Origin: an uncultured Pseudomonadota bacterium
GTDB taxonomy: Bacteria; Pseudomonadota; Alphaproteobacteria; UBA9219
Reading direction: 5' to 3'
Assembly (NCBI GenBank): GCA_903919315.1
Contig: CAIXHP010000068.1
Location: forward strand, 1 to 58,709
Length of the DNA stretch: 58,709 bases
Part shown: in pieces, positions 29,782 to 38,455 of the stretch
Position numbering within the stretch: position 1 is the stretch's first letter
Layout: each line of letters begins with the position of its first letter
Notes under the pieces: generated by a model
What the model was told of the DNA's origin: nothing
Databases searched by the model: none
Seen by the model: only the letters and a program-made list of their open reading frames with translations
Translations under genes and position numbers: made by a program

Positions 29782-31775
29782 TGCCCGCGCCGCGCCGCGC
29801 GTTCGCCCGATGAGTCCTCGCCGAACAATCCTTGAATGAGCCGCTCCAGCCCATCAAGCGGCTCGGCGACCGCCTGCGGCAGAGCGGGATTCCCGCCATT
29901 CGCCCCGGAAAGCAGATCACGCGGCGGCAAATTAGCCTCAGCCTCCATCATGTAATCATGCCAAAGTTCCGCCGGAAGACTGCCGCCGGTCACCTTCTGC
30001 ATAGGATCGTTGTCGTCGTTGCCCAACCAAACGCCCGTAGTGTAATCCGCCGTAAAGCCAAGGAACCACGCGTCGCGGTAATCCGAACTGGTGCCCGTCT
30101 TGCCCGCGACCGGACGATCAAGCGTCGCCTTTTTCCCGGTGCCGGAGCGAACCACCTCGGTCATCATATCGGTCAGCATCGCCACCGACTGAGGATTCAC
30201 GGTTAACGGCGCGTTGATCGAAGCCCGCCGGTACAACACCTGCCCGTCACGATTGCGAATTTCCTTGATGGCGTAAGGCGTGATGGCCCTCCCGCCCGCC
30301 GCGATGCTGGCGTAAACCCCCGTCAGCTCAAGCGGTGTCATCAGGTTGGTGCCGAGCGCGAGGCTCATGTCATGCCCGATCGGCGACGCGACTCCCAAAT
30401 CCCGCGCCGTCTGGATCACAGCGGGAATCCCCGTCCGCTGCAACAACCGCACCGCCACCGTGTTGATCGACTGCGCCAAAGCCTCACGCGCCGTGACCGT
30501 GCCGTGATATTTGCCGTCATAATTTTCCGGCGACCATTTGCCGATGGTCACAGGCTCATCCTCGAACGTGTCGTTGGGCGACAGGCCTTGCTCCAGCGCC
30601 GTGAGATAAATAATCGGCTTAAACGACGAACCGGGCTGGCGCATCGCCTGCGTGGCGCGATTAAACTGGCTTGCGCCATAGTCGCGTCCGCCCGCCAAAG
30701 CGCGCACCGCCCCATCCGGTGCCAATGTCACGACAGCGCCCTGCGTCACGTTCCTGCTGCCGGAAGCGGCGAGAACCGCGTCCAGATGACGCTCCGCCGC
30801 GCGTTGCAGATTAAGATCGACGGTCGTGGCCACCACAAGATCTTGCGGCGCGTCGCTGAGCAACGCGTTCGCCTGCTCCGCGACCCAGTCGGCAAAGTAA
30901 TGGCCATCCCCGCCCGCCCCCGGCTTGCGGCGCGGTTGCGGCACGCTGACCATCGCGGCCTTGGCCTCCTCCTCTGTTATATAATCGCATTCGACCATCG
31001 CCCCCAGCACGATCTGAGCGCGTTCCAAAGACTGCTCGGCATCGTTAAGCGGCGAAAACCGCGACGGCGCGCGCAACAACCCCGCGATGATCGCGGCTTC
31101 GCGCAAATTGATCGTGCTGACCGGCTTGCCGAAATAAATCTCCGCCGCCGCATCAACGCCATAGGAGCCGGAGCCAAGATAGACGCGGTTGAGATAAGCG
31201 GTCAGGATCTGATCCTTGGAATATTTATGCTCCAGCCACAAAGCCAACAGCAATTCCTGAGCTTTGCGGCGCAAGGTGCGTTCCGGTGTCAAAAACAGAT
31301 TCTTCGCCAACTGCTGCGTCAACGTCGAGCCGCCCTGCACCATATGGCCCGCCAGAATGTTCTTAACCATGGCGCGCATCAAGCCGATGGGATCCACGCC
31401 GAAATGGCTGTAAAAGCGCCGATCCTCGATCGCGATGATGGCGTGAACCAGATTCTTGGGCACCTCGTTCAACGTGACGTGCTCGCCGTAAAGATCGCCA
31501 TAGTGCGCCAGCACCGTTCCGTCGTTGGCGAGCATGGTGATGGCGGGACGGCGCTGCGGCTGCGTCACCTGCCGAATGTCCGGCATGTCGTAAGCGTAAA
31601 AAATCAAAATGACGGCCAGCAAAATCCCACCCCAGATCGCCGCCAGAACGCCGATGCGCAGCGACCAGCTCATGACCGGCCACAGCCATCGCAGCCATGA
31701 CTTTTTGGGCGCTTCCTCTTGCGGAGCTTGCTCCTGCGGCTTGGAACGCGAGCGCGGGCGGTGTTTGGGAGGCAT
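29778..31775 (-). CDS. Class A penicillin-binding protein (PBP1A-like)
   Basis: This bifunctional enzyme polymerises and cross-links peptidoglycan. A basic cytoplasmic tail (1-27) precedes one membrane helix (about 35-62). The GT51 domain holds IAIEDRRFYSHFGVDP and QGGSTLTQQLAKNLFLTPERT. The transpeptidase domain has the active Ser in QPGSSFKPIIY, SxN in AQSINTV, and KTG in AGKTGTSSDYRDAWFLG. At 665 residues it is shorter than E. coli PBP1A and lacks an ODD-type insertion, closer to the alphaproteobacterial PBP1C/1A short forms. It is 12 bp downstream of the DevB-like gene. Confidence 0.92.
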   Translation of the reverse strand: MPPKHRPRSRSKPQEQAPQEEAPKKSWLRWLWPVMSWSLRIGVLAAIWGGILLAVILIFYAYDMPDIRQVTQPQRRPAITMLANDGTVLAHYGDLYGEHVTLNEVPKNLVHAIIAIEDRRFYSHFGVDPIGLMRAMVKNILAGHMVQGGSTLTQQLAKNLFLTPERTLRRKAQELLLALWLEHKYSKDQILTAYLNRVYLGSGSYGVDAAAEIYFGKPVSTINLREAAIIAGLLRAPSRFSPLNDAEQSLERAQIVLGAMVECDYITEEEAKAAMVSVPQPRRKPGAGGDGHYFADWVAEQANALLSDAPQDLVVATTVDLNLQRAAERHLDAVLAASGSRNVTQGAVVTLAPDGAVRALAGGRDYGASQFNRATQAMRQPGSSFKPIIYLTALEQGLSPNDTFEDEPVTIGKWSPENYDGKYHGTVTAREALAQSINTVAVRLLQRTGIPAVIQTARDLGVASPIGHDMSLALGTNLMTPLELTGVYASIAAGGRAITPYAIKEIRNRDGQVLYRRASINAPLTVNPQSVAMLTDMMTEVVRSGTGKKATLDRPVAGKTGTSSDYRDAWFLGFTADYTTGVWLGNDDNDPMQKVTGGSLPAELWHDYMMEAEANLPPRDLLSGANGGNPALPQAVAEPLDGLERLIQGLFGEDSSGERAARRGH

Positions 31776-31787
31776 GGTCGTTATCCG

Positions 31788-32735
31788 TTACTTTCCTGCT
31801 TCGATGAACACATCGACCAGCTGACCGATATAGAGGGGTTGATCCGAAGCTTCAATGCTATACAGCACCTCCATCACCCGCGTATCGACGCGCTCGGAGG
31901 TATCGCCCGTAAGCGCGCGCTTGGGAATGACATAAGGCTCGATCCGCACGAACTTGAGCGGAAAATGAATATCGCGGTTGCCGCGCAACGCGCCCTGCGC
32001 CGCCGCGTCGGGTTTCAGCCGCCAGAGGTCGTTTTCGTCCAAACTGACGCGCACATGCAACGGCTTGTCGTTGCCCATCACCACCGAAGCCGTTCCGCCG
32101 CTCCCCGCCTGCACAAACTCGCCCGGCCTGATGTTCACCTTCAGCACCCGCCCCGCGACGGGAGCCTTGACGGTCAGCTTGTCCAGCGTCACCGCCGCCG
32201 CATCGCGCCGCGCCTTGGCCGCCTCCAGCCCCGCCTGCGCCGAACCGAGCCGCGACTCCGCCAGACGCACGGCAAAGCGCAGACGTTCGATCCGATCCGT
32301 CGTCACGCTGATTCCCGGCCTGAGGGTATCGACGCGCTTAAACGGATCCTTTTGATCCGCGAGATTGACGCGAGCTTCCTCCACTTGCGCCAAAGCCGAA
32401 GCCCATTCGGCCTCCTGCACGGCAAGATCAGCCTTGGCCGAACGATCATCAAGTTGGAACAGCATCGCATCCGCCTGAACTTCCTGCCCCTCCGTCACCG
32501 CCAAATCACGGACGACACCGGACACATAGCTCCCCACGCTAATGTTGCGCGTGTTGGCCTCGACAAGGCCGGAACCGGAAATCGTGTTGGCATAAGGGCT
32601 GCTGAACGGCATCTGCGGCGGCTGCGTCGGCACGACGGGCGGATCGGTCATCAACGTGGTAAACAGCACCCCGGCCAAAATCCCCACCGCGCCAAGCGCT
32701 GGCACAATGTAACAAGACAATTTTTGCGGCATCAT
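31788..32735 (-). CDS. HlyD/DevB-type membrane fusion protein
   Basis: This 315-residue periplasmic adaptor has an N-terminal membrane anchor (about 8-27), a lipoyl/barrel-sandwich start with GSYVSGVVRDLAVTEGQEV, an alpha-hairpin (about 110-190) and a second lipoyl half with VKAPVAGRVLKVNIRPGEFV. DevB-like adaptors connect an inner-membrane ABC exporter to a TolC channel. The gene overlaps the ATPase gene stop by 4 bp. Substrate unknown; cyanobacterial DevBCA moves glycolipids, but that cannot be transferred here. Confidence 0.88.
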   Translation of the reverse strand: MMPQKLSCYIVPALGAVGILAGVLFTTLMTDPPVVPTQPPQMPFSSPYANTISGSGLVEANTRNISVGSYVSGVVRDLAVTEGQEVQADAMLFQLDDRSAKADLAVQEAEWASALAQVEEARVNLADQKDPFKRVDTLRPGISVTTDRIERLRFAVRLAESRLGSAQAGLEAAKARRDAAAVTLDKLTVKAPVAGRVLKVNIRPGEFVQAGSGGTASVVMGNDKPLHVRVSLDENDLWRLKPDAAAQGALRGNRDIHFPLKFVRIEPYVIPKRALTGDTSERVDTRVMEVLYSIEASDQPLYIGQLVDVFIEAGK

Positions 32736-33468
32736 AGGGACTGCGACTCCGTCGGGGAAAAGGAAGATAGCCCGTCGCCCCCATGAACGATCATCCCGTC
32801 GTCCATGTGCGCGATGCGGTCAGCATAGCCAAAAATACGGTTATCGTGTGTCACAATAATGAGCGTCGCGCCACGATCCCGAGCCGCCCCGCGCATCATC
32901 TCCATAATCTGAGCGCCCGTGGCATGATCGAGGGCGCTGGTCGGCTCGTCGCAAACCAACAGCCCCGGCTCATGCGCAAGAGCGCGGGCGATGGCAACCC
33001 TCTGCTGCTCGCCGCCGGAAAGCTCAGCCAGAAGTCGCCCGTGCGTCCGCCAAGCCCCATCTCGCCCAAAATAGCCTCGGCGCGCCGCGCCGCCTTGTGG
33101 CGTTCCCACCCGTTGATGATCAGCGGCACGGCAACGTTCTCTGCGATCGTCAGCGCAGGCAGGAGGTTAAAGGACTGAAAGATAAACCCGATGTTTCTGC
33201 CGCGAAAATCGATCATCTGGTTGTCCGACAAGCTGGCGAGTTCCACGCCAAGAACGGCGCAACACCCCTCATCAGGCTTCAGAATCCCGGCGATGATCGA
33301 AATCAACGTCGTCTTGCCGCACCCCGAAGGTCCCACCAACATCATCAATTCACCGAGCGGCACGTCCAAATCAATGCCGCGCAACGCTACAACTTTTCCG
33401 GCACCAACCTCAAAGGACTTGGCGATGGCGCGACAAACGACGGCAGGCGTTGTATCGGAGCCCTCCAT
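32732..33468 (-). pseudogene. DevA-type ABC exporter ATPase, broken by one-base frameshift
   Basis: The sequence encodes a complete MacB/DevA-like ATPase in two frames. The first runs from ATG 33468: Walker A GPSGCGKTT, Q-loop FIFQSFNLLPALT, then AILGEMGLGGRTGDF. It then leaves the family pattern. The second frame carries LLAELSGGEQQRVAIARAL (signature), LLVCDEPTSALD (Walker B) and IIVTHDNRIFGYADR. The switch lies at about 33031-33036: GACTTCTGGCTG would read D-F-L-A with one extra T. The 737-bp span is one base short of an intact 245-codon gene. The flanking permease and adaptor genes are intact and overlap or abut it. This may be a true recent mutation or a sequencing/assembly error; a programmed shift is less likely, as no slippery site is visible. 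Confidence 0.85.
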
Positions 33469-33470
33469 GC

Positions 33471-34622
33471 TCAGCTCCGAAACACAGTGGCGGGGTCGAG
33501 ACGGATCACGGAACGGATACCGACCAAAGCCGCCAGCACGACGATCAGCGCAACGCCCGCCGCCGTCGACAGCAACAACTGCCACGGCATGTAATAAGCC
33601 AAAACGGAATCCCGTATCGCCACGCCGAACAAAGCCGACAACCCGATGCCGAACCCATAACCGATGCTGCCCACGACGGCCGCCTGCAACAACACCATCC
33701 GCACCAGAGTCCCATTGCGCACGCCCATCGCCTTAAGCGCCGCGAACTGCCGCAGGCTCTCGCGCACAAAATTGAAAAAGCTCTGCCCCGCGATGGCCGC
33801 GCCCACCAGAAAGCCCAGCATCACCGAAATGCCGAAGTTGATCGGAATGCCGGTGTTCTTCATCCAGTAATCCAGATTGACCTTTTTGAACGCCGCCGCC
33901 GTATAGGCCGCCAGCCCCGTCTCCCGCCGGATACGCGCCGTGATCTCGTCCAGCGCCGCGCCGGGCTGCGCCTTGACGAGGATATATGTCAACTGCCGCC
34001 GCTGCGCCGGAGCGTAGCGCATAGCGCGGGTGTAGGTGGTAAAGGCGAGCGGCTGGGTCGTGAACGTGCGCCGCATTTTGGCGATGCCCACCACCACCGC
34101 GCGATGATCGTTGATCTCCAGCACGTCGCCGACCTTCACCGGATGCTTAACGCCATCCGGCCCCGTCGTGGCAAAACGGTTGGAAGCTTCAAGGTCGAGG
34201 ATGATCGCGTCGTCCTGCCGCAGGTCGGTGATTTTTCCCTCCAGCATGACGTTGGGCGCGCCGATCAGCGTCGCGTCGTCCACGCCGCTCACGTCGATCA
34301 CCTTGCGCGCGCCGTCCGGCAACCGCGCTACCAGCATGCCCTTGAACAACGGCGTCGCCCAAGCGACCCCCGCAACGCCGCGCACACGTTGCAGCTCGGT
34401 ATCGCGCAACGGCTTGTTCTCCTCCACGAACTGCACGGTGGGATCCATCACCCAAATATCGGGCAACGTCATATCCTCGATGTAGCTGTACGTCCGCGAC
34501 AGCAAACCAAAGAAAATCGCCGGTTGCTGGGTCATGATCAGCGCGGCAAAGGTAATGCCGACGATCATCGCGCCGTACTTCCCGCGATCCCCGAACAGCA
34601 TCTGCAACGCGATAAAATTCAT
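33471..34622 (-). CDS. DevC/FtsX-like ABC exporter permease
   Basis: This 383-residue permease has one N-terminal helix (about 16-38), a periplasmic MacB-PCD-like domain (about 45-255) and three C-terminal helices of the FtsX core. IALQMLFGDRGKYGAMIVGI at the start matches the DevC type. The stop lies two bases before the ATPase start. A very strong Shine-Dalgarno (GGAGGTG) precedes the ATG, and an inverted repeat lies just beyond it. It is the first gene of the exporter operon. Confidence 0.88.
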   Translation of the reverse strand: MNFIALQMLFGDRGKYGAMIVGITFAALIMTQQPAIFFGLLSRTYSYIEDMTLPDIWVMDPTVQFVEENKPLRDTELQRVRGVAGVAWATPLFKGMLVARLPDGARKVIDVSGVDDATLIGAPNVMLEGKITDLRQDDAIILDLEASNRFATTGPDGVKHPVKVGDVLEINDHRAVVVGIAKMRRTFTTQPLAFTTYTRAMRYAPAQRRQLTYILVKAQPGAALDEITARIRRETGLAAYTAAAFKKVNLDYWMKNTGIPINFGISVMLGFLVGAAIAGQSFFNFVRESLRQFAALKAMGVRNGTLVRMVLLQAAVVGSIGYGFGIGLSALFGVAIRDSVLAYYMPWQLLLSTAAGVALIVVLAALVGIRSVIRLDPATVFRS

Positions 34623-34642
34623 GGACGCGACACCTCCACCGG

Positions 34643-34669
34643 TACGGCCTGAGGAAATCCAAGGCCGTA
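34643..34669. promoter_or_regulatory. Inverted repeat in the leader of the DevC-type operon
   Basis: TACGGCCT and AGGCCGTA form perfect 8-bp arms with an 11-base loop, 21-47 bases upstream of the devC-like ATG and directly above its Shine-Dalgarno. It could be an operator or an mRNA hairpin. It lies in the 138-bp spacer shared with divergent hisS. Confidence 0.4.
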
Positions 34670-34760
34670 TCGTAAGCTTTTACATCCTTTGCGCCTGTGT
34701 TACCAATCTTCTAAACACGGGGGGATTGGCCCCCGCCCCCTTTATTTGAGCATCGACCCC

Positions 34761-36116
34761 ATGGCCTCCTTGATCCAGCCCCGCACCGTCCCCGGAACCC
34801 TTGAACTGCTCCCCCGTGACCAGATGGTGTTCCAGCATATGATGGATGTCATCCGGCGCGGGTACGAGAGCTTCGGTTTCGTGCAGATCGAAACGCCGGT
34901 TTTCGAGGCCAAAGACGTACTGCTCACCAAATCCGGCGGCGAAACCGAAAAGCAGGTCTATTTCGTGCAATCGACCGGATCGCTGCAACAAGGCCACGAA
35001 GCCGACATGGCGTTGCGCTTTGACCTCACCGTGCCGCTGGCGCGTTACGTCGCCGAACACGAACGCGACCTCGCCTTCCCCTTCCGTCGCTATCAAATTC
35101 AGCGCGTCTATCGCGGCGAACGCGCGCAGCGCGGACGGTTCCGCGAATTCTGCCAGTGCGACATCGACGTGATCGGCAAAGACAAGCTCGACTCCGCCTA
35201 TGATGCCGAACTGCCCGCCATCATCGCCCAGATTTTCACCGAGCTGGGCGTTCAAGACTTCACCATCCACTTCAGCAATCGCAAAGTCCTTCTGGGTCTT
35301 TTGACCGGATGGGGCGTAACGGACGGCGAAAAGCAAAAACTGGCGCTGCGCGAAATCGACAAACTCGACAAAATCGGCGCGGACAAAGTACGCGCCGCAC
35401 TGCTGGAACTAGGCCTCAACGGCGATGTCGCCGACCGTCTGCTGCGCCTCATCGCGCTCAAAGGCGACAAAGACACGATGCTCGCGGCGCTGCGCGAACA
35501 GAACTGCGGCGACGCGCTGTTCCAGCAAGGCTTGGCGGAATTGGAACAGATGGTCACCTCGCTCCGCGCCCTCGGCGTGCCGGAGGAACGGACGCGCCTC
35601 AACCTCGCCATCGCGCGCGGATTGGATTATTACACCGGCACCGTCTATGAAACGCTGATCGACGCGCACCCCGAATTCGGCAGCGTTTGCTCCGGCGGGC
35701 GTTACGACGATCTGGCCAGCCACTACACCAAATCGAAACTGCCGGGTGTCGGGCTTTCCATCGGCCTGACCCGCCTGTTCGACCAGTTGAACGCGAACAA
35801 CCTCCTGCCGCCCGCGCCGCACTCCGTCCAAATCCTGATCACGCAGTTAGAGCCGGAACGCCGCGCCGAATACCTCGCGCTGGGGGCCGAGCTGCGCCGC
35901 GCCGGTTTCCGCGTGGAAAATTATCTGGAACCCGCGAAGTTCGACAAACAACTGAAATACGCCGACAAATCCGGAGTCCCCTTCGCCATCCTGTTCGGCA
36001 CGGCGGAACGCGAAAAAGGCGCGGTTTTGGTCAAAGACCTAGCCCAAAAACTTCAACACGAAGTCCCCCGCACCGACCTCATCGCCAAACTGAACGAACT
36101 GCTCAACCCCGCCTGA
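34761..36116 (+). CDS. hisS: Histidyl-tRNA synthetase
   Basis: This 451-residue class II enzyme charges tRNA-His. Motif 2 region ALRFDLTVPLARYVAEH and FRRYQIQRVYRGERAQRGRFREFCQCD are intact, as is the histidine-binding signature IARGLDYYTGTVYE. The motif 3-like part GGRYDDL/GLSIGLTRLF and the C-terminal anticodon-binding domain follow. ATG 34761 starts the typical N-terminus. It diverges from the DevC-type operon. Confidence 0.96.
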   Translation: MASLIQPRTVPGTLELLPRDQMVFQHMMDVIRRGYESFGFVQIETPVFEAKDVLLTKSGGETEKQVYFVQSTGSLQQGHEADMALRFDLTVPLARYVAEHERDLAFPFRRYQIQRVYRGERAQRGRFREFCQCDIDVIGKDKLDSAYDAELPAIIAQIFTELGVQDFTIHFSNRKVLLGLLTGWGVTDGEKQKLALREIDKLDKIGADKVRAALLELGLNGDVADRLLRLIALKGDKDTMLAALREQNCGDALFQQGLAELEQMVTSLRALGVPEERTRLNLAIARGLDYYTGTVYETLIDAHPEFGSVCSGGRYDDLASHYTKSKLPGVGLSIGLTRLFDQLNANNLLPPAPHSVQILITQLEPERRAEYLALGAELRRAGFRVENYLEPAKFDKQLKYADKSGVPFAILFGTAEREKGAVLVKDLAQKLQHEVPRTDLIAKLNELLNPA

Positions 36117-36210
36117 CGGCGGCGTACGGACGCTCGACGATGAAACTATTCTTGCGCTTCGTCTGCGGCTACTATCCGCATACTTTTTGGCAAGCGCGAA
36201 AGGGTCAGCG

Positions 36211-37101
36211 ATGAGCAAATTTCTTGGCAAACGAGAGTTCCTGCGTCTGTTGGGCAGTGCGGCCGTCGCCGCGCCGACGGCCCTTGTGGCAAGCCGGACG
36301 ACCGCGCCCCATGCGCCCACCGACGACCACGCCGCGTCCACCTACGCAAAGATCATGAAGTCGCGCACAATCCGTTGCGGCTATCTGGTTTATTCCCCCT
36401 ACATCCGACGCGATCCCAACACAGGCGAGCTTTCCGGAATCTTTTTCGACATCATGGAACAGATCGGCAAAAACGCCGGACTGACCATTCGCTGGACGGA
36501 AGAAGTCGGCTACGAAAACATCTTCACCGCGCTCGACAGCCAGCGTTTCGACATCTTCTGCGGCGGGCTTTGGCCGAACGCGACGCGAGCGCTGATGGGA
36601 TCGTTCTCATCCCCCGCCTTTTACAGCACCGTCGTCGCATGGGTACGCGCCGACGACGAACGCATTCACAAACTTGATGACCTGCGCAAAACCAAAGCGC
36701 GCATCGCCGTCATCGACGGCGCGATGGAAGACCTGATCGCCCGCGCGGATTACGCCGACCTGCCGCGCGTTTCGCTGCCGACGCTGTCACCGTTCAATCT
36801 CAATTTTCAGAACATCATCGGCAAAAAAGCCGACGTGACCTTTGCCGAACCCTCAAGCGTGGCAGAGTTTCTGCGATCCAATCCCGGTACGCTGCGCTCG
36901 CTGGGCGAAAGCCAGCCCCTGCGCGTCTTCGGCAACGCGCTGGTCGTCCGAAAGAGCGACGAAGACACCAAGGAATTCCTCGACCTCGCCATGCAAGAAT
37001 TGGTTTACAGCGGCCAAATGGATCGAATACTCGCCCGCTACGAAATCACCCCCAACGCCTTCCCACGCGTGGCGCTACCCTACAAAGAAGCCGAACGCTA
37101 A
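36211..37101 (+). CDS. Family-3 extracellular solute-binding protein, no permease nearby
   Basis: This 296-residue protein has an N-terminal signal with KREFLRLLGSAAVAAP, weakly Tat-like (no twin Arg). The periplasmic binding fold follows: IRCGYLVYSPYIRRDPNTGELSGIFFDIMEQIG and FDIFCGGLWPNATRA are typical of SBP_bac_3. C-terminal VFGNALVVRKSDEDTKEFLD is also conserved. Ligand unknown; the class usually binds amino acids or acts as a sensor. No transporter genes are adjacent. ATG 36211 has AAAGGG at 7-12 bases. Confidence 0.85.
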   Translation: MSKFLGKREFLRLLGSAAVAAPTALVASRTTAPHAPTDDHAASTYAKIMKSRTIRCGYLVYSPYIRRDPNTGELSGIFFDIMEQIGKNAGLTIRWTEEVGYENIFTALDSQRFDIFCGGLWPNATRALMGSFSSPAFYSTVVAWVRADDERIHKLDDLRKTKARIAVIDGAMEDLIARADYADLPRVSLPTLSPFNLNFQNIIGKKADVTFAEPSSVAEFLRSNPGTLRSLGESQPLRVFGNALVVRKSDEDTKEFLDLAMQELVYSGQMDRILARYEITPNAFPRVALPYKEAER

Positions 37102-37301
37102 AAAAAGTCAGCGCGAGCCGGAGAAAAGGATTTAAAAAAAACAGGATTCCCGCCCGCACAGGCGCGACGAAATTTGCCTTTAAATTCAATTATCTATCGT
37201 CACCCCCGCGAAAGCGGGGATCCCGTTTGGTTTCTTCTTTCAGACTCTATCACACAACGTCAGCGCCCCGCCTTTGTCAGCCCTGAAGACCCGTGTTTTC
37301 C
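37102..37301. other. Non-coding gap with REP-like hairpin
   Basis: I see no gene in this AT-rich stretch between the solute-binding protein and the ankyrin island. The notable element is the hairpin CCCCGC-GAAA-GCGGGG at about 37204-37219, followed by ATCCCGTTTGG. It is the familiar small palindrome type scattered in alphaproteobacterial genomes. It is followed by T-rich sequence and could also weakly terminate transcription. Confidence 0.5.
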
Positions 37302-37330
37302 TTGATTGGAATATAGTTGCGTGATACAAT
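37302..37330 (+). promoter_or_regulatory. Sigma-70-like promoter of the first island gene
   Basis: TTGATT (37302-37307) and TACAAT (37325-37330) are separated by exactly 17 bases. The start codon at 37432 lies about 100 bases downstream, leaving a leader of about 95 nt that shows no recognised structure. This is the clearest housekeeping-type promoter in the window. Confidence 0.6.
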
Positions 37331-37431
37331 GAAACCATTGGAAGCATTAACCATTGTTAGGGTTCAACCCACACAACCCACCATGCGACCCAGTCGTTAA
37401 ATCGACATCATTACAAAGGAAATGTATTACG

Positions 37432-38337
37432 ATGCTAACAAGCGACGAAAACCGCTCATTCCACCGCATCTCGCAAGCCATTTTTCTGGCCATAGCGGTC
37501 GCAAGTGTCAGACCACACGCAGCACCAACCCTCGACACCGAACTGGACCGCGTTCTCGACCGAACCCCCTCGGCGGTACAGATCACCGATATGCAAAGAG
37601 AAAGCGCCCTAACCGCGTTTAATGCGGTTCTGAACAAACATCGGGACGAGCCTCGCGATGTAATGACTTACTACTCTGCCTTTTCTGCGGCGATCACGAT
37701 AGGCGATCTGAGGTTTGCGCGTGCGCTGGAACAAGATTCCACAGAGATGTCCCCGGTGGCCCAAAGCCTCGCGCTTGTTGGAGCCTTGCGAGGCACGACA
37801 AATCTCGCAAACGACCTATACTTTACGAATGCCCCCCCGGAAACAGTCAAGAGAGTTGAGTCACAAGCCCGTGATCAGCTCGACACCCTGTTGCGCGACT
37901 ATATCTCGCCTCAAGTCGTAGATTCGTTCGAGGCCTTCGAGAGCGCCTTTGAAAAAGGACCGGAAGTCTATGTTTTCGAAGCGTTAACAGCGCGCGGCTT
38001 TAATCCGAAAGCCATAAGCACTGAGGCAACCTACAGAATGACCGGAAATCAAGGAGAAGTGGCCAAGGGCAGCACGCTCTTGCATGTTGCGGCGCTGTAT
38101 GGAGATGAAAATACAGCCAAATTTCTCCTGCAACGCGGTGTTGACCCCACGATCATAAACAACGACGGCAAGACGGCCGCCGATGTAGCCCGCGAATACA
38201 ACATGCCCGATCTCGCCGTCACGTTGGATGCCGCTGCAAAAGCCAGCGCGATGGACAGGACACCCACAAGCCGTAATCCCTTTGCCAACACGCTGCAGCT
38301 ACTACAAAAATATCCCCACAAACCAACGATGGGCTAA
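37432..38337 (+). CDS. Exported ankyrin-repeat protein, island gene 1
   Basis: This 301-residue protein has a charged start and a hydrophobic run (QAIFLAIAVASVRPHAA) that looks like a signal peptide cut near residue 32. The N-module (about 33-200) is helical with no known family. The ankyrin part (about 218-275) reads GSTLLHVAALYGDENTAKFLLQRGVDPTIINNDGKTAADVAREY, two repeats. Gene 2 has the same order and similar motifs (DLGSELDAFE vs TLDTELDRV; GSTLLHFAAYARDD). AAGGA lies 12 bases before the ATG. GC content is visibly lower than in the flanking housekeeping genes. Function unknown; secretion to the periplasm is likely. Confidence 0.65.
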   Translation: MLTSDENRSFHRISQAIFLAIAVASVRPHAAPTLDTELDRVLDRTPSAVQITDMQRESALTAFNAVLNKHRDEPRDVMTYYSAFSAAITIGDLRFARALEQDSTEMSPVAQSLALVGALRGTTNLANDLYFTNAPPETVKRVESQARDQLDTLLRDYISPQVVDSFEAFESAFEKGPEVYVFEALTARGFNPKAISTEATYRMTGNQGEVAKGSTLLHVAALYGDENTAKFLLQRGVDPTIINNDGKTAADVAREYNMPDLAVTLDAAAKASAMDRTPTSRNPFANTLQLLQKYPHKPTMG

Positions 38338-38455
38338 CACGAAACCGACGATGGCCCCCGGCAGAACATGTCGCTGTCAATGACTTGAGGAGTTAAAGAA
38401 CATCTATTCGGCACAACAAAGCCATTGTTTCTGATTTTTTAGAAACTAGTTATAA

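Noticed and set aside
30372-31700. 442-codon open frame on the + strand
   Set aside because: Antisense shadow of the class A PBP gene; its composition is that of reversed coding sequence.
33020-33045. Programmed ribosomal frameshift in the DevA-type ATPase
   Set aside because: No slippery heptamer or following strong stem was seen; mutation or sequence error is more likely.
36140-36214. 24-codon frame ending in ATGA over the solute-binding protein start
   Set aside because: It could be a coupled leader peptide, but it has no Shine-Dalgarno and no attenuation-like codon run; chance is the simpler explanation.
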